Notes: a model not told the origin generated them from the sequence alone. A DNA stretch of 64,000 nucleotides from Zhengitettix transpicula (GCA_037074705.1 CM073591.1:64033397-64097396), one strand, 5' to 3'; shown: positions 22,451-33,340, counted from the first letter of the stretch. Numbers and translations are program-made.

Positions 22451-24010
22451 TGTAATGATTAATTAAAAATTGATTTAATTTTGGCCCACGTTGAATCACC
22501 AATTTGTAATGATTAAATTAAAAGGTGATTAATTAACAATTGTATTGCCCCACTTTGTGGAAGCCAAAATGTAATGTTTAAACTGATATTAATAACAAAC
22601 AAAATTTATTATTATTTAAACATTTAGTTCGTTCTGAAACAATTTATTTTATTTTAACAGGAAGGATCGAGAAATATTTACTACTTTAAACTTTACGATA
22701 CTATTTATTTTATTTAATAGAAATTTATAACATTTTCTGTAAGGTTAAATACATTTAAAGTTTCAATATTTATAAATTTGATAACTCTTCTTTCAGGGTC
22801 GTTTACCTGGGCTTGATAAGTAAGAACAATCATAGAATTTATAAATTAAGAAATTAACAATCAAAATCAACGAGAAGAACGAAATCTGACGAATACCTTT
22901 AACTATCGTTTACAAACATGATTAACTTGGTTTCTACTTACAAAATGTTCGGCTGGTACCAGACTCAGATTCCTAGGCTCGGGCTCACAATTTATGCTAA
23001 TAGGCCATAAAACACTGACTCTACACTTGATTGTCAAACACACAGTCGTAGTTATTGAATTTTCCTCCGGGAACTGGATCTGCTGACCCTCCGGATCATT
23101 AGTCAGACATATTGTTACACATTGTCTTTATGTGGAAAATGATGATGATCTCAGTACGCGTAGGAATCTTAATGTGGCGCTAAATATTTTATTACTCTTT
23201 GCAGTTTGTTTACAAAGTATCTCGCAGTTCAAACTTTATACTTGGATTAAAAAAAAACATGAAATTTTCTCGGTTGAATTTTCTCTCTCTGGTAACCTGC
23301 GAGGGATGTTCTCTCGCAGGCAGAACCTTGTAGGAGACATACGAAGGGGCTACCTTTGGGGATGCCTTTTCCTCTCCGTTTTTGAACTAAGCTTCCCACA
23401 AGCCGAGGCACCTCGGCCTGTTCTGAGAGGTGTATGTTCCGGGGTCACAGACCTTGGGAATACGGCAAGAATTGTCCTCTATTCCCATTGGAATAGTCGG
23501 CCAGCTGCCTCCTAAACTGGTCGAGGCACGGAGAAGGGAATGCTGCGTCCCCACAGCAAACTCCTCTCCCGCTATCGGAAAGGCGAGGCACAAGCACCCA
23601 ATGCCCGACCTACCTGATGCAGGTTTTTCTAGGGTTTTTCCTGCATTTCTTTTGGCGAATGCCGGGTAGGATTCTTAAAATATAGACCTTGTCTACCTTC
23701 CTCTACCCTTCCGCATCCCCCCTTTTCAAATCCCTTCCTATGCTATTAAAGGGGAGTTGCCCAACGTGGATTACCCTCATGTAGCCTGTTGCCCTAAAAA
23801 AAACTCGGTTGAATTTATACTCTGGCCACGCTGTTCGTTCTCCGCTCCCAGATTCTGATTTCCTCACGCGACTACAACCACCGACAAACTGCCTGCAGAC
23901 AGTGCTAGCAGCTCACAACAAAGCTATCTTACCCATTGTCGTCTTTGAAGAATTGGCCTCGCTAACAATCCGATTATTAAAATCATTACTGGCCTCTAAT
24001 TAGTATTACA
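22451..24010 (-). mobile_element. LTR-like element D, interrupted by a SINE-like copy
   Basis: Starts TGTAATGATTAATT and ends TTAGTATTACA. It is flanked by ATAT at 22447-22450 and 24011-24014. Subtracting the nested retroposon and one copy of its TSD (535 bp in all) leaves about 1,025 bp, close to element E. Shared internal blocks with E include TTGTGGAAGCCA and GGGCTTGATAA. The start of the element is locally duplicated (TGTAATGATTAAATTAAAAG again near 22507). Interpreted as a solo LTR of a Gypsy-type retrotransposon in minus orientation; no gag-pol was seen. Confidence 0.6.
23269..23816 (+). mobile_element. SINE-like retroposon nested in LTR D
   Basis: The 522-bp element at 23282-23803 is flanked by exact 13-bp direct repeats CTCGGTTGAATTT (23269-23281 and 23804-23816). 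The 3' end is GCCTGTTGCCCT followed by a short A-run, then the TSD. The 5' end is a short pyrimidine run followed by the CCTGCGAGGGATG...CTCTCGCAGG hairpin. This copy defines the family ends most clearly and shows it inserted after the LTR. Confidence 0.9.
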
Positions 24011-24014
24011 ATAT

Positions 24015-24784
24015 ATTTACTGACATTTAAACGTTAAATGATCTGTACAAACCAGTTGTTACTAATATATTGTGATTTGTCACAAGGATTGAGCGCTAAA
24101 TAAATTCTGTATATTTCGCTCATTATGGTTTAATTATTTCTGGACGTTCATATTGTCGAAATATAATTTTAAAAAAAGACTCCAACATATTTCTATTCTA
24201 GAATAGAAACATTGTTTACGTTTGTGAGTCGATTTTTCACAAATTAAACAACTTAAGAGGCGTTTATTTATATCCATATTCGATTGCGATATTCATCATA
24301 GAGATATTCTAACTTTTGCATTTAATTAATTAATTGGTACAAAACATAAATACCCAACATTTATTTGTATCAACTAAATTATTTGTATGTCTTAACATAA
24401 TTTCAAAAGTATGATTTATTTTTATGAACGGAAATATGTTAAAATTTTGGTGCGTATTCTGCTGTCATAGTCCAGGACCTAGGTCCAAAAAAAGGCTTCC
24501 CGGAGCAAAAGGTCGCGTTCTTTTTTCCAACATGCATATGTTGTGATCATTAGTGATAAAAACAAGTTTTTCAATTCGAAAAGTCTCGGGGAAAGTTTCT
24601 GTAGCCTAAAAATCACGAAAATTTGCACGTCTTTTCAGTTCCTCACTAATAAAAAAGGTCAGCAGCATCCGATTGAAAATAATGTTCAGTAATAAATTGT
24701 AGAGCATAAAATTCTGCATCGAATGGTATATATGATTACGAAATTCGGCCATACGAAGTGGTGAAATCATTCGTCAAATTTACG
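24015..24784. other. No supported gene
   Basis: AT-rich. Nothing recognised. Confidence 0.45.
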
Positions 24785-25245
24785 ATATTTTACGTCATTT
24801 TCGAAGAGAATGCAGTTTGACGTATTGTTAGTGCTGATATCTCCAAAATGTTTGACAGTAAACTAATTTGTCATAGAATAAAGGTTTTAGAGAATTTAAT
24901 TATCTTTCCATCCATGATCTGGATTTAAAAACCATTGAGGATGGCTGAGTAGTGCCGGAACGGGACTTCAGTCCGAGCACTTTTGTTTTTTCTTTCTTCC
25001 TTGAAAAAGAATTTAGATACTCTTTGAAAAGCTGAACTCTTTCTTCCTATTAGAAAAACAATAGTCTTAAACATTTTAGATTACTTGTAAAGCAATAAAA
25101 GCATGAAGCATTCTATTGAAAATAATGTTGCTGGCTGTATATCGCAGAACTGGTTGAGCTAATATTATTGCGCAGAGAATGGGAGTGAAGATTACCTAGG
25201 TGATGATGAAACTTGCCTTTGTAGAACATATTAAAATTTCGTGGT
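24785..25245 (+). repeat. Dispersed repeat R1, copy 2, with internal inversion
   Basis: Aligns with 1500-1865 for its first and last parts. Between them, 25005-25083 is the reverse complement of the block at about 1788-1862 of copy 1 (shared core on the minus strand: AAAGAGTTCAGC and CAAAGAGTATCT). Class unknown. Confidence 0.5.
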
Positions 25246-25469
25246 TTTAAGGCAACAGCAGCTTTTTTCGAAAAATGGAAATCGTGGTTTTTCACTAATG
25301 GGCTATTATTGCAAGATAAGTTGGATTATAAAGTCAATTAACTTTTAAATAAAACAACTTGCGCCTATCGAATGAAGAGAATTCGGCTGTCTTTTTTTAT
25401 ATCTCGCATTCATGTCGGTGAAATATATTAACTGTTTGGAAATACATATTAACCATAAAGAAGGGAGGG
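25246..25469. other. No supported gene
   Basis: Short spacer. Nothing recognised. Confidence 0.4.
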
Positions 25470-26032
25470 TCTGCGAGGGCTATTCTCTCGCAGACAGTAC
25501 CTGCGAGGGATGTTCTCTCGAAGGCAGAACCTTGTAGAAGAGACAGGAAGGGGCTACCTTTGGGGATGCCTTTTCCTCTCTCCGTTTTTGAACTAAGGTT
25601 CCCACAAGCCGAGGCACCTCGGTCTGTTTTGAGAGGTGTATGTTCCGGGGTCACAGACCTTGGGCATACGGTAAGAGTTGTTTGTTGTTCCCATTGGAAC
25701 AGTCGGCCAGCTGCCTCCTACACTGGTCGAGGTACGGAGAAGAGAATGCTGCGTCCCTACAGCAATCTCTTCTCCCGCTATCGGAAGGGCGTGGGGCAAG
25801 TACCCAATGCCCGACCTACCTGATGCAGGTTTTTCTAGGGTTTTCCCTGCATTACTTTTAGGCGAATGCTGGGTAGGATCCTTAAACTATAGCCCGGGGG
25901 CCCTAGTTAACCCTTGGCTACCTTCCTCTACCCTTCCCCATCCCCCTTTCAAATCCCTTCCTATGCTATTAAAGGGGAGTTGCCATTATGTGGATTACCC
26001 TCATGTAGCCTGTTACCTTAAAAAAAAAAGAA
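25470..26032 (+). mobile_element. SINE-like retroposon, full copy with A-tail
   Basis: All landmarks of the family are present, from two tandem 5' hairpin units (GTCTGCGAGGGCTATTCTCT, then CCTGCGAGGGATGTTCTCTC) to GTAGCCTGTTACC and a 10-base A-run at 26021-26030. No clear TSD was seen. High similarity to the 23.3 kb copy suggests a recent burst. Overlapping frames of 68-127 codons on both strands are produced by the GC-richer element and are not genes. Confidence 0.8.
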
Positions 26033-26118
26033 ATTTTAAAAATATATTTTTTTTTGCATAATTAACGTTAGTGTATCGGCAGATCAATGTATAACATAGC
26101 TTCATTTTTATTTAGTAA

Positions 26119-28125
26119 CTAGCTGTGTGCCCGGCGTTGCCCGAGATATCATTTATCCATAACCGCCGATATGACTCCAATTTCGGTTGCTTTTGCGCTA
26201 TTTTTATGTAACGCTCCTCGAACACCATACCTAAATGTGTTTACCTCGCATGACGAAGGGGGTTGAAGTCATTGACAGTTTTACAGCAGTTTTTACATGT
26301 TAGAAGATGACCACCCCCTACAAATATGCAATAATCAAAAAGTATTTATTCCACGAAAAAATCGGCCCTCTTACATTTTCCAGAAATTTCCCCGACCACA
26401 ACCTCCCAAACCCGTCGCGTTACCCAAATTGTCACGATTAGACTCAGCGACATTCATAGTCTCTGAATTGATTCGAGTCTCGATTGTTTTAGTGTTATTT
26501 TTATTTAACGCACCTCCACCCCACCCGCTAATCTTGCTCCCCTCACAGGGGTTGAAATTATATACACACAAAAATTAGTAGAAATACTATCAATGACATT
26601 GATAGCGTCAAATATTTATTTCACACAAATATCGTCCACTTTTTTGAACGTATATGAAAATTTATACCCCCGCCCACACCTTCACGTTCCCCAGGTTGTC
26701 ATAAATAAACTCAGTGACATCCATAACTTGAATTTGACTCCAATCTGCGATTTATTCAAGTTATTTTCTTGTAACGCCCGTTAACCCCCCGCCCCACCCT
26801 TAAGAGTGATCTTTCACGTGCCTTTAAGGGTTGAAATTAAAAACCAAATCGGTATAAATATTATCGATTACATTGACCTCAAAAAATATTTATTCCCTAC
26901 AAAAATCGACCGTTTAACATGTTTGGAAATTTACACCACCGCCAACCCTACCTTGGGTGAGTTATACGGTTTGTTTAATGTAATAATTAAACTCATTGAC
27001 ATCCATGACCGTTGATTCGACTCCGATGTCGATTGTTTTGCATCATTATAATGTAATTCCACTCCACCCCCACTCTTAAGGAGAGCTCCATTCCCAATCC
27101 TGAAAGGGGTTGAAATTATTCACGGAGAAAATATAGAGAAATTTTATTAATCCAATTGATCTCGAAATATATTTAATCGACGCAAAAAAAGGCCGGTCAA
27201 AATGTTTTACAATTTCTATCTCCCATCCACCTCCGTCCAGCTCATCCCAACCCAGCCCACCCCCACGCTTTGTCCAGATTGTCATAATTAAATTCAGCGA
27301 TATCCCTTACCATCGATGTGACTCGAATCTCGTTTTTTTTTCGCGTTATTTTTTGTAAGTAGCCTTCCCACCCACCCCTATTATGCTCCCCCATCATGCC
27401 GCAAGGTGTTGAATTTTTACACACATGGGAGGAAATACTATAAAAAACTATCCTCAGTGACATCCATAACCCTGGATTCGACTCCAATCACGATTGCTTA
27501 TGCGTTATTTTTCGTATTGCCACTCCACCCCAACGCGCAAGGGGAGCTCCCCTCAAAAGCCCGAAAGGGGATTAAATTAAATACGGAGAACATATAGAGA
27601 AATTTTATTAATTTCTTTGATCCAGAAATATATTTATTCGACGCAAAAAACTGCCGGTCAACGTGTTTTTAAAAAATCTAACCCCCGCCCAACTCCTCCC
27701 ACCCCAGCCCTTCCCTTGCGCGATTTCCATATTGTCATAAATAAACTCAGCGACATCCATTACCTTCGATTTTACTCAAATCTCTGTTTTTCTCATGTTA
27801 TTTTCTTATAAGTTAATGCAGTGCTCCTCCAACCCACTCCTAAGGGTGCTCTACTGCTAAGGCCGAAAGGGGTTGATTTTATACGCAGAGAACAATTGCA
27901 GAATTACAAAAATATTTAGTTGTCACAAAAATCAGCAGATTAACATCTGATAATTTCCAACCATGACAACCCCCGAACCTGGGAGGTGAATTGCTAGTTG
28001 AATGTCGTAATTAAACGCAGCGTTATCCATAACTGGTTTTGACTTTCCTGGTCGCAAAGAACACGTGTACGAAATTTGGTGAAATTTGTTCCACCGGTGT
28101 AGATTTGTATAAGGAAGATACAAAT
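26119..28125 (+). repeat. Dispersed element built of ~285-bp tandem units
   Basis: Begins ACTAGCTGTGTGCCCGGCGT and ends at CGGTGTAGATTTGTATAAGG. Inside, a landmark (GGGGTTGAAATTA and variants) recurs at 26262, 26551, 26830, 27109, 27408, 27570 and 27872, giving spacings of 289, 279, 279, 299, 162 and 302. Each unit also has CATCCATAACC, GACTCCAATC, TTATTTTTATGTAACGC, a C-rich CCACCCC stretch, TTTATT..ACGCAAAAA and GGCCGGTCAACATG. The fifth unit is truncated. Copies at 29255 (one unit start) and 55162 (two units) share both ends. Similar 'TAGCTG..GCCCGGCGTTGCCCG' repeats are common in arthropod genomes, but I cannot assign a class. No coding capacity. Confidence 0.75.
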
Positions 28126-28129
28126 ATAT

Positions 28130-29208
28130 TGTAATAATCAAATTAAAAGCATTTAATTTAATTTGATTAATTTGGATTTACTCGTGCCACACGTTGTGGA
28201 AGCCATTATGTAATATACAAAAATGATGTGGCCTTTTAAACGAAAAATTATAATCTTTAAAAACAAACAAATTTATTATCAATTTAAAACACAATTACAC
28301 AATTAATTAATATCTCAGGGTCATAACTGGGTTTGATAATGGCTAATCATTTATTTAAAATAATTAAAGGCACAAATTCCAATTTAAAGATTTACTCGTC
28401 AATTAACAAAGACGAAATTTACTTGTCGACGAAATTATACTAAAAGATGGATTTTAATTAACAATTTTATCAGCGCCACATATCTGACATCTATCTTTTA
28501 ATCCGGTTTACATAATTTATTGTTCTACATTTGTACTCACGGCTGCCCAGCATTCCAGGATACTTTTGACTTACGAAGCACTATGGCGGGTTTTTGCACA
28601 GCTTCTACTCAAACTCACAGATTCTAATTAATATTTTAGTTTTAAATCAGGAACCAGGAACCTCTTCTTCGTCTCTCCCTCCCTCGGTTGAGTTACTCAC
28701 GGCTGCCCAGCTTAGCAGGTTTTTATAGTTCTGCTTGAGTAAATGTTTTGCCTATGAACAGAACATTCAAGGCCCAATCACCGCTGTTGGTTGATAATCC
28801 TCGTTATTTCTTTGCCAGTTTCCGTTGAATATTTGAACTGGTCTCGTCTATTTCAACTTGACCAACTTTCCAGCCAACTGATGCGAACTAGCTCCTCAAT
28901 ATTTTAATGTGACCTGTACTTGGCCAAACCGTCCACCCAACTCTTCAATATTTTAATGCGACCTGCACTGACCAAACCTTTCATCCAACTGAATACTTCT
29001 CAATATTTTAATGCGATCTGCATCTAGCCAAATGATAACGCGAACTGAATTGCCGTCTCGCAAATTTGAGCGCGCATTGCTTCTTCGGCCAAAGAAACAA
29101 TGGTTGACTACATTGTTGTTTGTTTCTGTTATATCCCGCCGTCAAGAATTTCTCTAACAATTTAGATAATCAATTACGCAATTAATGTCCTAATTAATTG
29201 GCATTACA
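28130..29208 (-). mobile_element. LTR-like element E (1,079 bp), solo LTR
   Basis: Starts TGTAATAATCAAATTAAAAG and ends ATTGGCATTACA; termini are inverted TGTAAT/ATTACA. Exact ATAT flanks lie at 28126-28129 and 29209-29212. On the minus strand the layout is a GC-richer promoter-like section (about 29100 to 28500), then an AATAAA near 28275 and the terminal part. Repeats of a TCAATATTTTAATGTGACC motif occur at about 28894-29015 (three times), possible regulatory repeats. It inserted within a few bases of the end of the tandem-unit element. No internal coding region is adjacent, so it is a solo LTR, probably Gypsy group. Confidence 0.65.
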
Positions 29209-29254
29209 ATATATACGTACAAACAAACGCTCTGCTTTATTTATTAGAAGAAGA

Positions 29255-29365
29255 TACTAGCTGGGTGTCCGGCGCTGCCCGAGATGTCATTTATCCATAA
29301 TCCCCCGATTTTTTCGTTATTTTTATGTAACGCAACTCGACCTCTATCCCTAAATGCGTTATCGG
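29255..29365 (+). repeat. Truncated copy of the tandem-unit element
   Basis: ACTAGCTGGGTGTCCGGCGC at 29257, then GAGATGTCATTTATCCATAA and TTATTTTTATGTAACGCAA match the start of 26119-28125. It breaks off after about 110 bp. Confidence 0.7.
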
Positions 29366-29888
29366 CCAGGTTGCATTGTTTGAAAAATCACTAAATTGAA
29401 TTAATAATGATGTACTTAATTTAGTAATTTTCGAAATTAACTAATTAATTTTTATTTAAATTAAACACTATTTGTTTAATTTTATTTATTTTTCTGCAAA
29501 TAATTTTTTTTAAGTGGGATGATGTTGGCGTTCCCATATTCTTCTTCTTCGTATTCCGTAATTATTTTTTTAAATCAGTAATTACTATACTTACAATAAT
29601 TACAAATGTAAAATTATAGTCAATCATTTTTTTATTCGTTCCATTAGTTTTCATATAAAGTCCCATAGACGCAATTAAATAGCTTTCTATAATATGAAGA
29701 ATAAAAGTAGATGTCTAATGCAATTTTTGCCCAGTTCCCAATATTCACATGTATTTCTTGTGCTCATTTTAAATATATGCATCTTAAATTAAATAACTAA
29801 TAAATTTAACTTCCTAAATAACGCACAGATACTCACAACGGAAATAATTTTAATAAGAAAGACAACTTTCCCGGTGTAAATTATTAAC
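29366..29888. other. No supported gene
   Basis: Strongly AT-rich. Nothing recognised. Confidence 0.45.
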
Positions 29889-30234
29889 TAATTTTTCACG
29901 GTTACGCACCAGGTTCAGATTTCTCGATGCTGACGTTTCTGCTGGTCGTTCAGCACGGTTGTCTTCAACCTGACGTGTGCGTGGGGTATTTATAGTGGTC
30001 GGACATGCTGCGACCTGATTGGCCTATGAGAATCGCCTGACATTTCCTACGCGACATGGAAAAACATGTGTCCTTGGCGCTGTGGTCAGGCGATCCTCAG
30101 CGGCCAATCAGTTCGCAGCTTGTCCTGCACCATATATAGCTCGCAAAAGTCACGCAGCGCCACACAGTCTGAAGTCAACGGCAGAAACGTGAACGTCGAG
30201 AAACCTGAACATGGTGCGTAACCGTGAAAAATTT
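29889..30234. promoter_or_regulatory. 346-bp palindrome with mirrored CCAAT and TATA boxes
   Basis: Two 170-bp arms (29889-30058 and 30065-30234) are imperfect reverse complements around a 6-base spacer. Each arm has, reading outwards, GTCAGGCGAT.CTCA, GGCCAATCAG (CCAAT box; 30104-30108 right, 30018-30022 left in complement), TCGCAGC.TGTCC, a TATA box (TATATA at 30133-30138; TATTTATAG at 29987-29995 in complement), then a leader with GCAGAAACGT, TCGAGAAA.CTGAAC and GGTGCGTAACCGTGAAAAAT. The CCAAT-to-TATA spacing suits RNA polymerase II. On the right arm ATG precedes GTGCGT, a possible splice donor straight after a start codon; the left arm has CTG there. Similarity stops soon after. I read it as a head-to-head pair of duplicated promoters with first exons. 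A foldback element is the alternative. No downstream exons were identified. Confidence 0.55.
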
Positions 30235-30894
30235 AATAACATATAAATTGTTACATTAGAAGACGATATTAGCAGTATAATATACCGCATATGTCACATA
30301 ATGTAGCAATATTAAAATCGAGATTAATTACACTGTGACCAAGAAGATATATTTAACGATCAATCAGCATGAAAAAAAATCAGACTGAGCAAACGTTGAA
30401 AACATCAAAACAAACCTTTCTTCCACTCACACAGCCTGAAGATTTTACAAATATGTACAGAAACGTTTTTTTGTTGTTAATTAAAGATTTTATGATTAAT
30501 AATTATTTTAAATTACAAAAATCGTCTGTTAATGGCCGTCAAGGATATTAATTGTTAAAAACAGACGTGAAAATAAAATATATGATTAATATTTCACTAT
30601 AAAGAGCTGACAATTTGCAAGGAAACAAAATAAATTATTCCTTTTAAAATAAATAAAGAATATTTATAGAGATCAAAACATCATAGTTACACAGGTTTTT
30701 AAAAATATATGTCTGGTTTGACAGCTTAATTTTTTTAAATATAAAAATGTTAATCTAAATGGGTTATTATTTCCTAAACCCTGTAACTTCTATTACAATT
30801 TTACTTCTAAGCTAAACTGGTTCCCATTTTGATTAATTTATATATTAATTTGGTTTTAAAATGAAAAAAAAATACGTTTAATTAACGTAATAAT
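30235..30894. other. No supported gene
   Basis: AT-rich. If the right half of the palindrome is an active promoter, this would be the start of its first intron. A 60-codon frame at 30369 is unremarkable. Confidence 0.4.
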
Positions 30895-31615
30895 GAATAA
30901 GAAAGATAGTCAATTCAGACATTAAAGGGTAATATAAATACCACACAACAACGCTTCTGGGATCCGTTTTCCTTTCACAGGTGCCTAGAGCGACAAAACT
31001 GCACGCGTCAGTTGGCAAAACTCAAAAGAGACAAAAAGGCAACGACAAAGGGACAACAGACAATAAGGGAGTAACGACAATGAGAAAAACAGGTTTAGCG
31101 TAACAATAAGGGATCGCAGCAATTGCTGAGTTTCATAATATCTCTTTGTACATTAATTGCTGTGTGATCTTTAATTTAATGTTAATCATCTTTGACATGA
31201 ACCTGTAATTTTTGTTTTATTTAAGAATTGTTTCTTTCTTGTCTTCCATACAACAAAATTATTAAATAATTCCCTTTTATTTGCTTTTCAGTTTGGGATT
31301 TTATTTCTCCCTGTCGTCACTAATTCAAATCAGTATTGCAGTCATTTTAATTCTATATTATTAATTAATATAATTAATATTCATCATTTTAAAATATTTA
31401 TATGCGGAACAAATAAACATACATACATACATTTAGTTGACAAAACTTTTTTCAACTGAATTGTACAGTTGTGTCGCTCTAGGCTCTTCTGATCACCTGA
31501 AAGAAGGGACAAGGATCCTAGAAACGTGTGGTATTTATATTATCACTTCTTTGCCTGTATTTGGCTATCTTTCTTATTATTAATTTTTCAAGTAGACGTA
31601 AATTTTTCATGTTCC
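30895..31615. mobile_element. Penelope-like element pieces, head-to-head
   Basis: A minus-oriented 3' region at about 30895-31210 (tail motif, CCACACAACAACGCTTCTGG, GGTGCCTAGAGCGACAAAAC, CAGTTGGCAAAACTC, then untranslated sequence shared with 12.36-12.55 kb) faces a plus-oriented one at about 31435-31610 (AGTTGACAAAAC, TGTGTCGCTCTAGGCTCTTC, GGGACAAGGATCCTAGAAAC, then the tail). The arms match over roughly 150 bp. No GIY-YIG or RT remains. Confidence 0.65.
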
Positions 31616-32439
31616 TGAGATTTTTAAAAAGAATAAAGACAAAGTATCGTGGCTGTTATTTGGATTGTTTTCAATCCAAAATAATACCTTCACAACAGAC
31701 TTCGATATTCAATACAAATGGTAATTTTTGTATGAAGCCTAAAGTCTCAATAAATCTAAAAGTTTAGCAATAAGAAACGACCATCCAGGCAACAAATAAT
31801 ACCATATGACAATACAATACTATTGTCATGGGGTCTGTCTCCTACCATTATGTTTAGATGAACCAGTGATGTACTGCGACTTCTAAAATTTCTCTGTTTT
31901 GCTCTCACAACTCCCATCAGTCTATCTTCTTTAATTGCTGTGAAGCTTGCGTTCGTCGCTGGAGGTTTAGATCGAGTTCTAATAAATTTGCAGTACATTT
32001 CCTGTCCCCTTCGAATGCCATACACTGGAATTGCGTCGGTTCCGTGATTTGATTTATAGAGATTCCAATTTTCGCTTATATTTTTTCACATCAAATTTTC
32101 CTATTTCATCTTGCTTATGCAAATTCGTTTTTTCAATAAAAAGAACACTTCTAAACATAAGCAATAAGAGTTAATACTTTGTTTTTCAGACAACTAAGTA
32201 CAAACTGAGGTTTCAAATGTTTTCAAAACAGGAATTTTATTAACGAAGTATTTACTGCGTAGAAGTGTATATTTTGTATCGAGCCCATATTATGTAAAAA
32301 TCAAAAAGTAAAAAAAACAAATCAATTGCTGTCAATGGCACTGTAAGAAATATTTTAAATAAATCACGATTTAGTGATCACGCAGAAATTGCAACTTAAT
32401 TAGAAATAAATTATTTTAAATGTAAAAACAGCAGCCTAC
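31616..32439. other. No supported gene
   Basis: A minus-strand frame at 31756-32025 (89 codons, basic, unknown family) is the only long one. Confidence 0.4.
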
Positions 32440-33150
32440 TAGCCAAAAAATTATTATCAAATATAAAACATAATATTTAACAAACACAACATTTCGACGC
32501 TGATTGGGTCCGCTTCAGGTCTATAATTACAATTAAATTAAGTTCTCTAAAAAATATATAAGAGACATAGTCTTACATAAATGATCATTTTAATATAATT
32601 ATGTATAAATATAATTTATAATGTTACTTACAATTTATTATAAGAAAAATATTAACAAATTTCTAACGTGCAGTTTGCCCACACACAACGGCCGAAATGA
32701 CTTATGGGCCCAGCTAGAAAGAGTATTATTGAATTTTAAAATAATAACTGAGGTCACAATTTTTTATAATACAACAAATATATCACAATAATAAAGACTC
32801 ATAAATTTTATTTAAATTATTTGAGTCATTTTTAACATTACTGGCCGGAAAATTATATCTAATATGCAAAATTCCGCTCACGATCAGGAATAATATTTAC
32901 ATTCTTCACCTGAAATATTTACATTGTACAATAGAGATTATAATTTTTTAATAAATATGTTCGACGTTAAATTTTAGACTATTTTTAAACTAATTGATTA
33001 TAGTTTTTAGACATATTTACGTTTGTCCGATATAACAAGAATTACATTCCAAGCAATTAATTTTGTAAATAATATTATGTTTTCGTAAAGTGTTAATTTG
33101 GTCCTTATTATTTTTAACTAATTTCTAATTATTGGCAGTTTTAAAACTGA
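32440..33150 (-). pseudogene. Penelope-like element, GIY-YIG fragment and 3' region
   Basis: On the minus strand, NNKDQINTLRKHNIIYKINC then LECNSCYIGQT (about 33120-33015) is the start of the PLE GIY-YIG endonuclease with its CxxC. A stop follows at once; further on, SLKFNVEH fits the expected next block. The rest is untranslated-like sequence ending in ACCTGAAGCGGACCCAATCA and CGTCGAAATGTTGTGTTTGT (about 32520-32485), the type of terminal motif found in PLEs but different from family 1. So this is probably a separate lineage. It is dead. Confidence 0.7.
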
Positions 33151-33184
33151 TCCGAATGCCATAATTGTTAAACAAGACTGTAAG

Positions 33185-33340
33185 TTTTATAGTGTTGTCA
33201 ACTGACCAGTGCAGTTGTTTGTCTAGGCTCTTCTTAGCACCTGACGAAAGGGGCAAGGATCCCAGAAACGTTGTGTTGTATTTATATTACCCTTTTTTTT
33301 GTCTGTATTGGCTATCTTTCTCTATAAGTTTATATTGTAT
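33185..33340 (+). mobile_element. Penelope-like family 1 3' end
   Basis: The frame reads RLFLAPDERGKDPRNV, the conserved last codons or read-through of family 1, followed by TTGTATTTATATTACCC and TTTGTCTGTATTGGCTATCT. It starts only about 40 bases from the PLE of 32440-33150 and is divergent from it. Confidence 0.65.

Noticed and set aside
25397..26061. Overlapping frames of 68-127 codons on both strands
   Set aside because: They lie inside the SINE-like element; the same peptides recur at 3.4, 19.5, 23.4 and 60.4 kb because the repeat recurs, and both strands are equally open.
26262..27872. CRISPR array
   Set aside because: The repeated unit is about 285 bp of diverged sequence, not short identical repeats with unique spacers.
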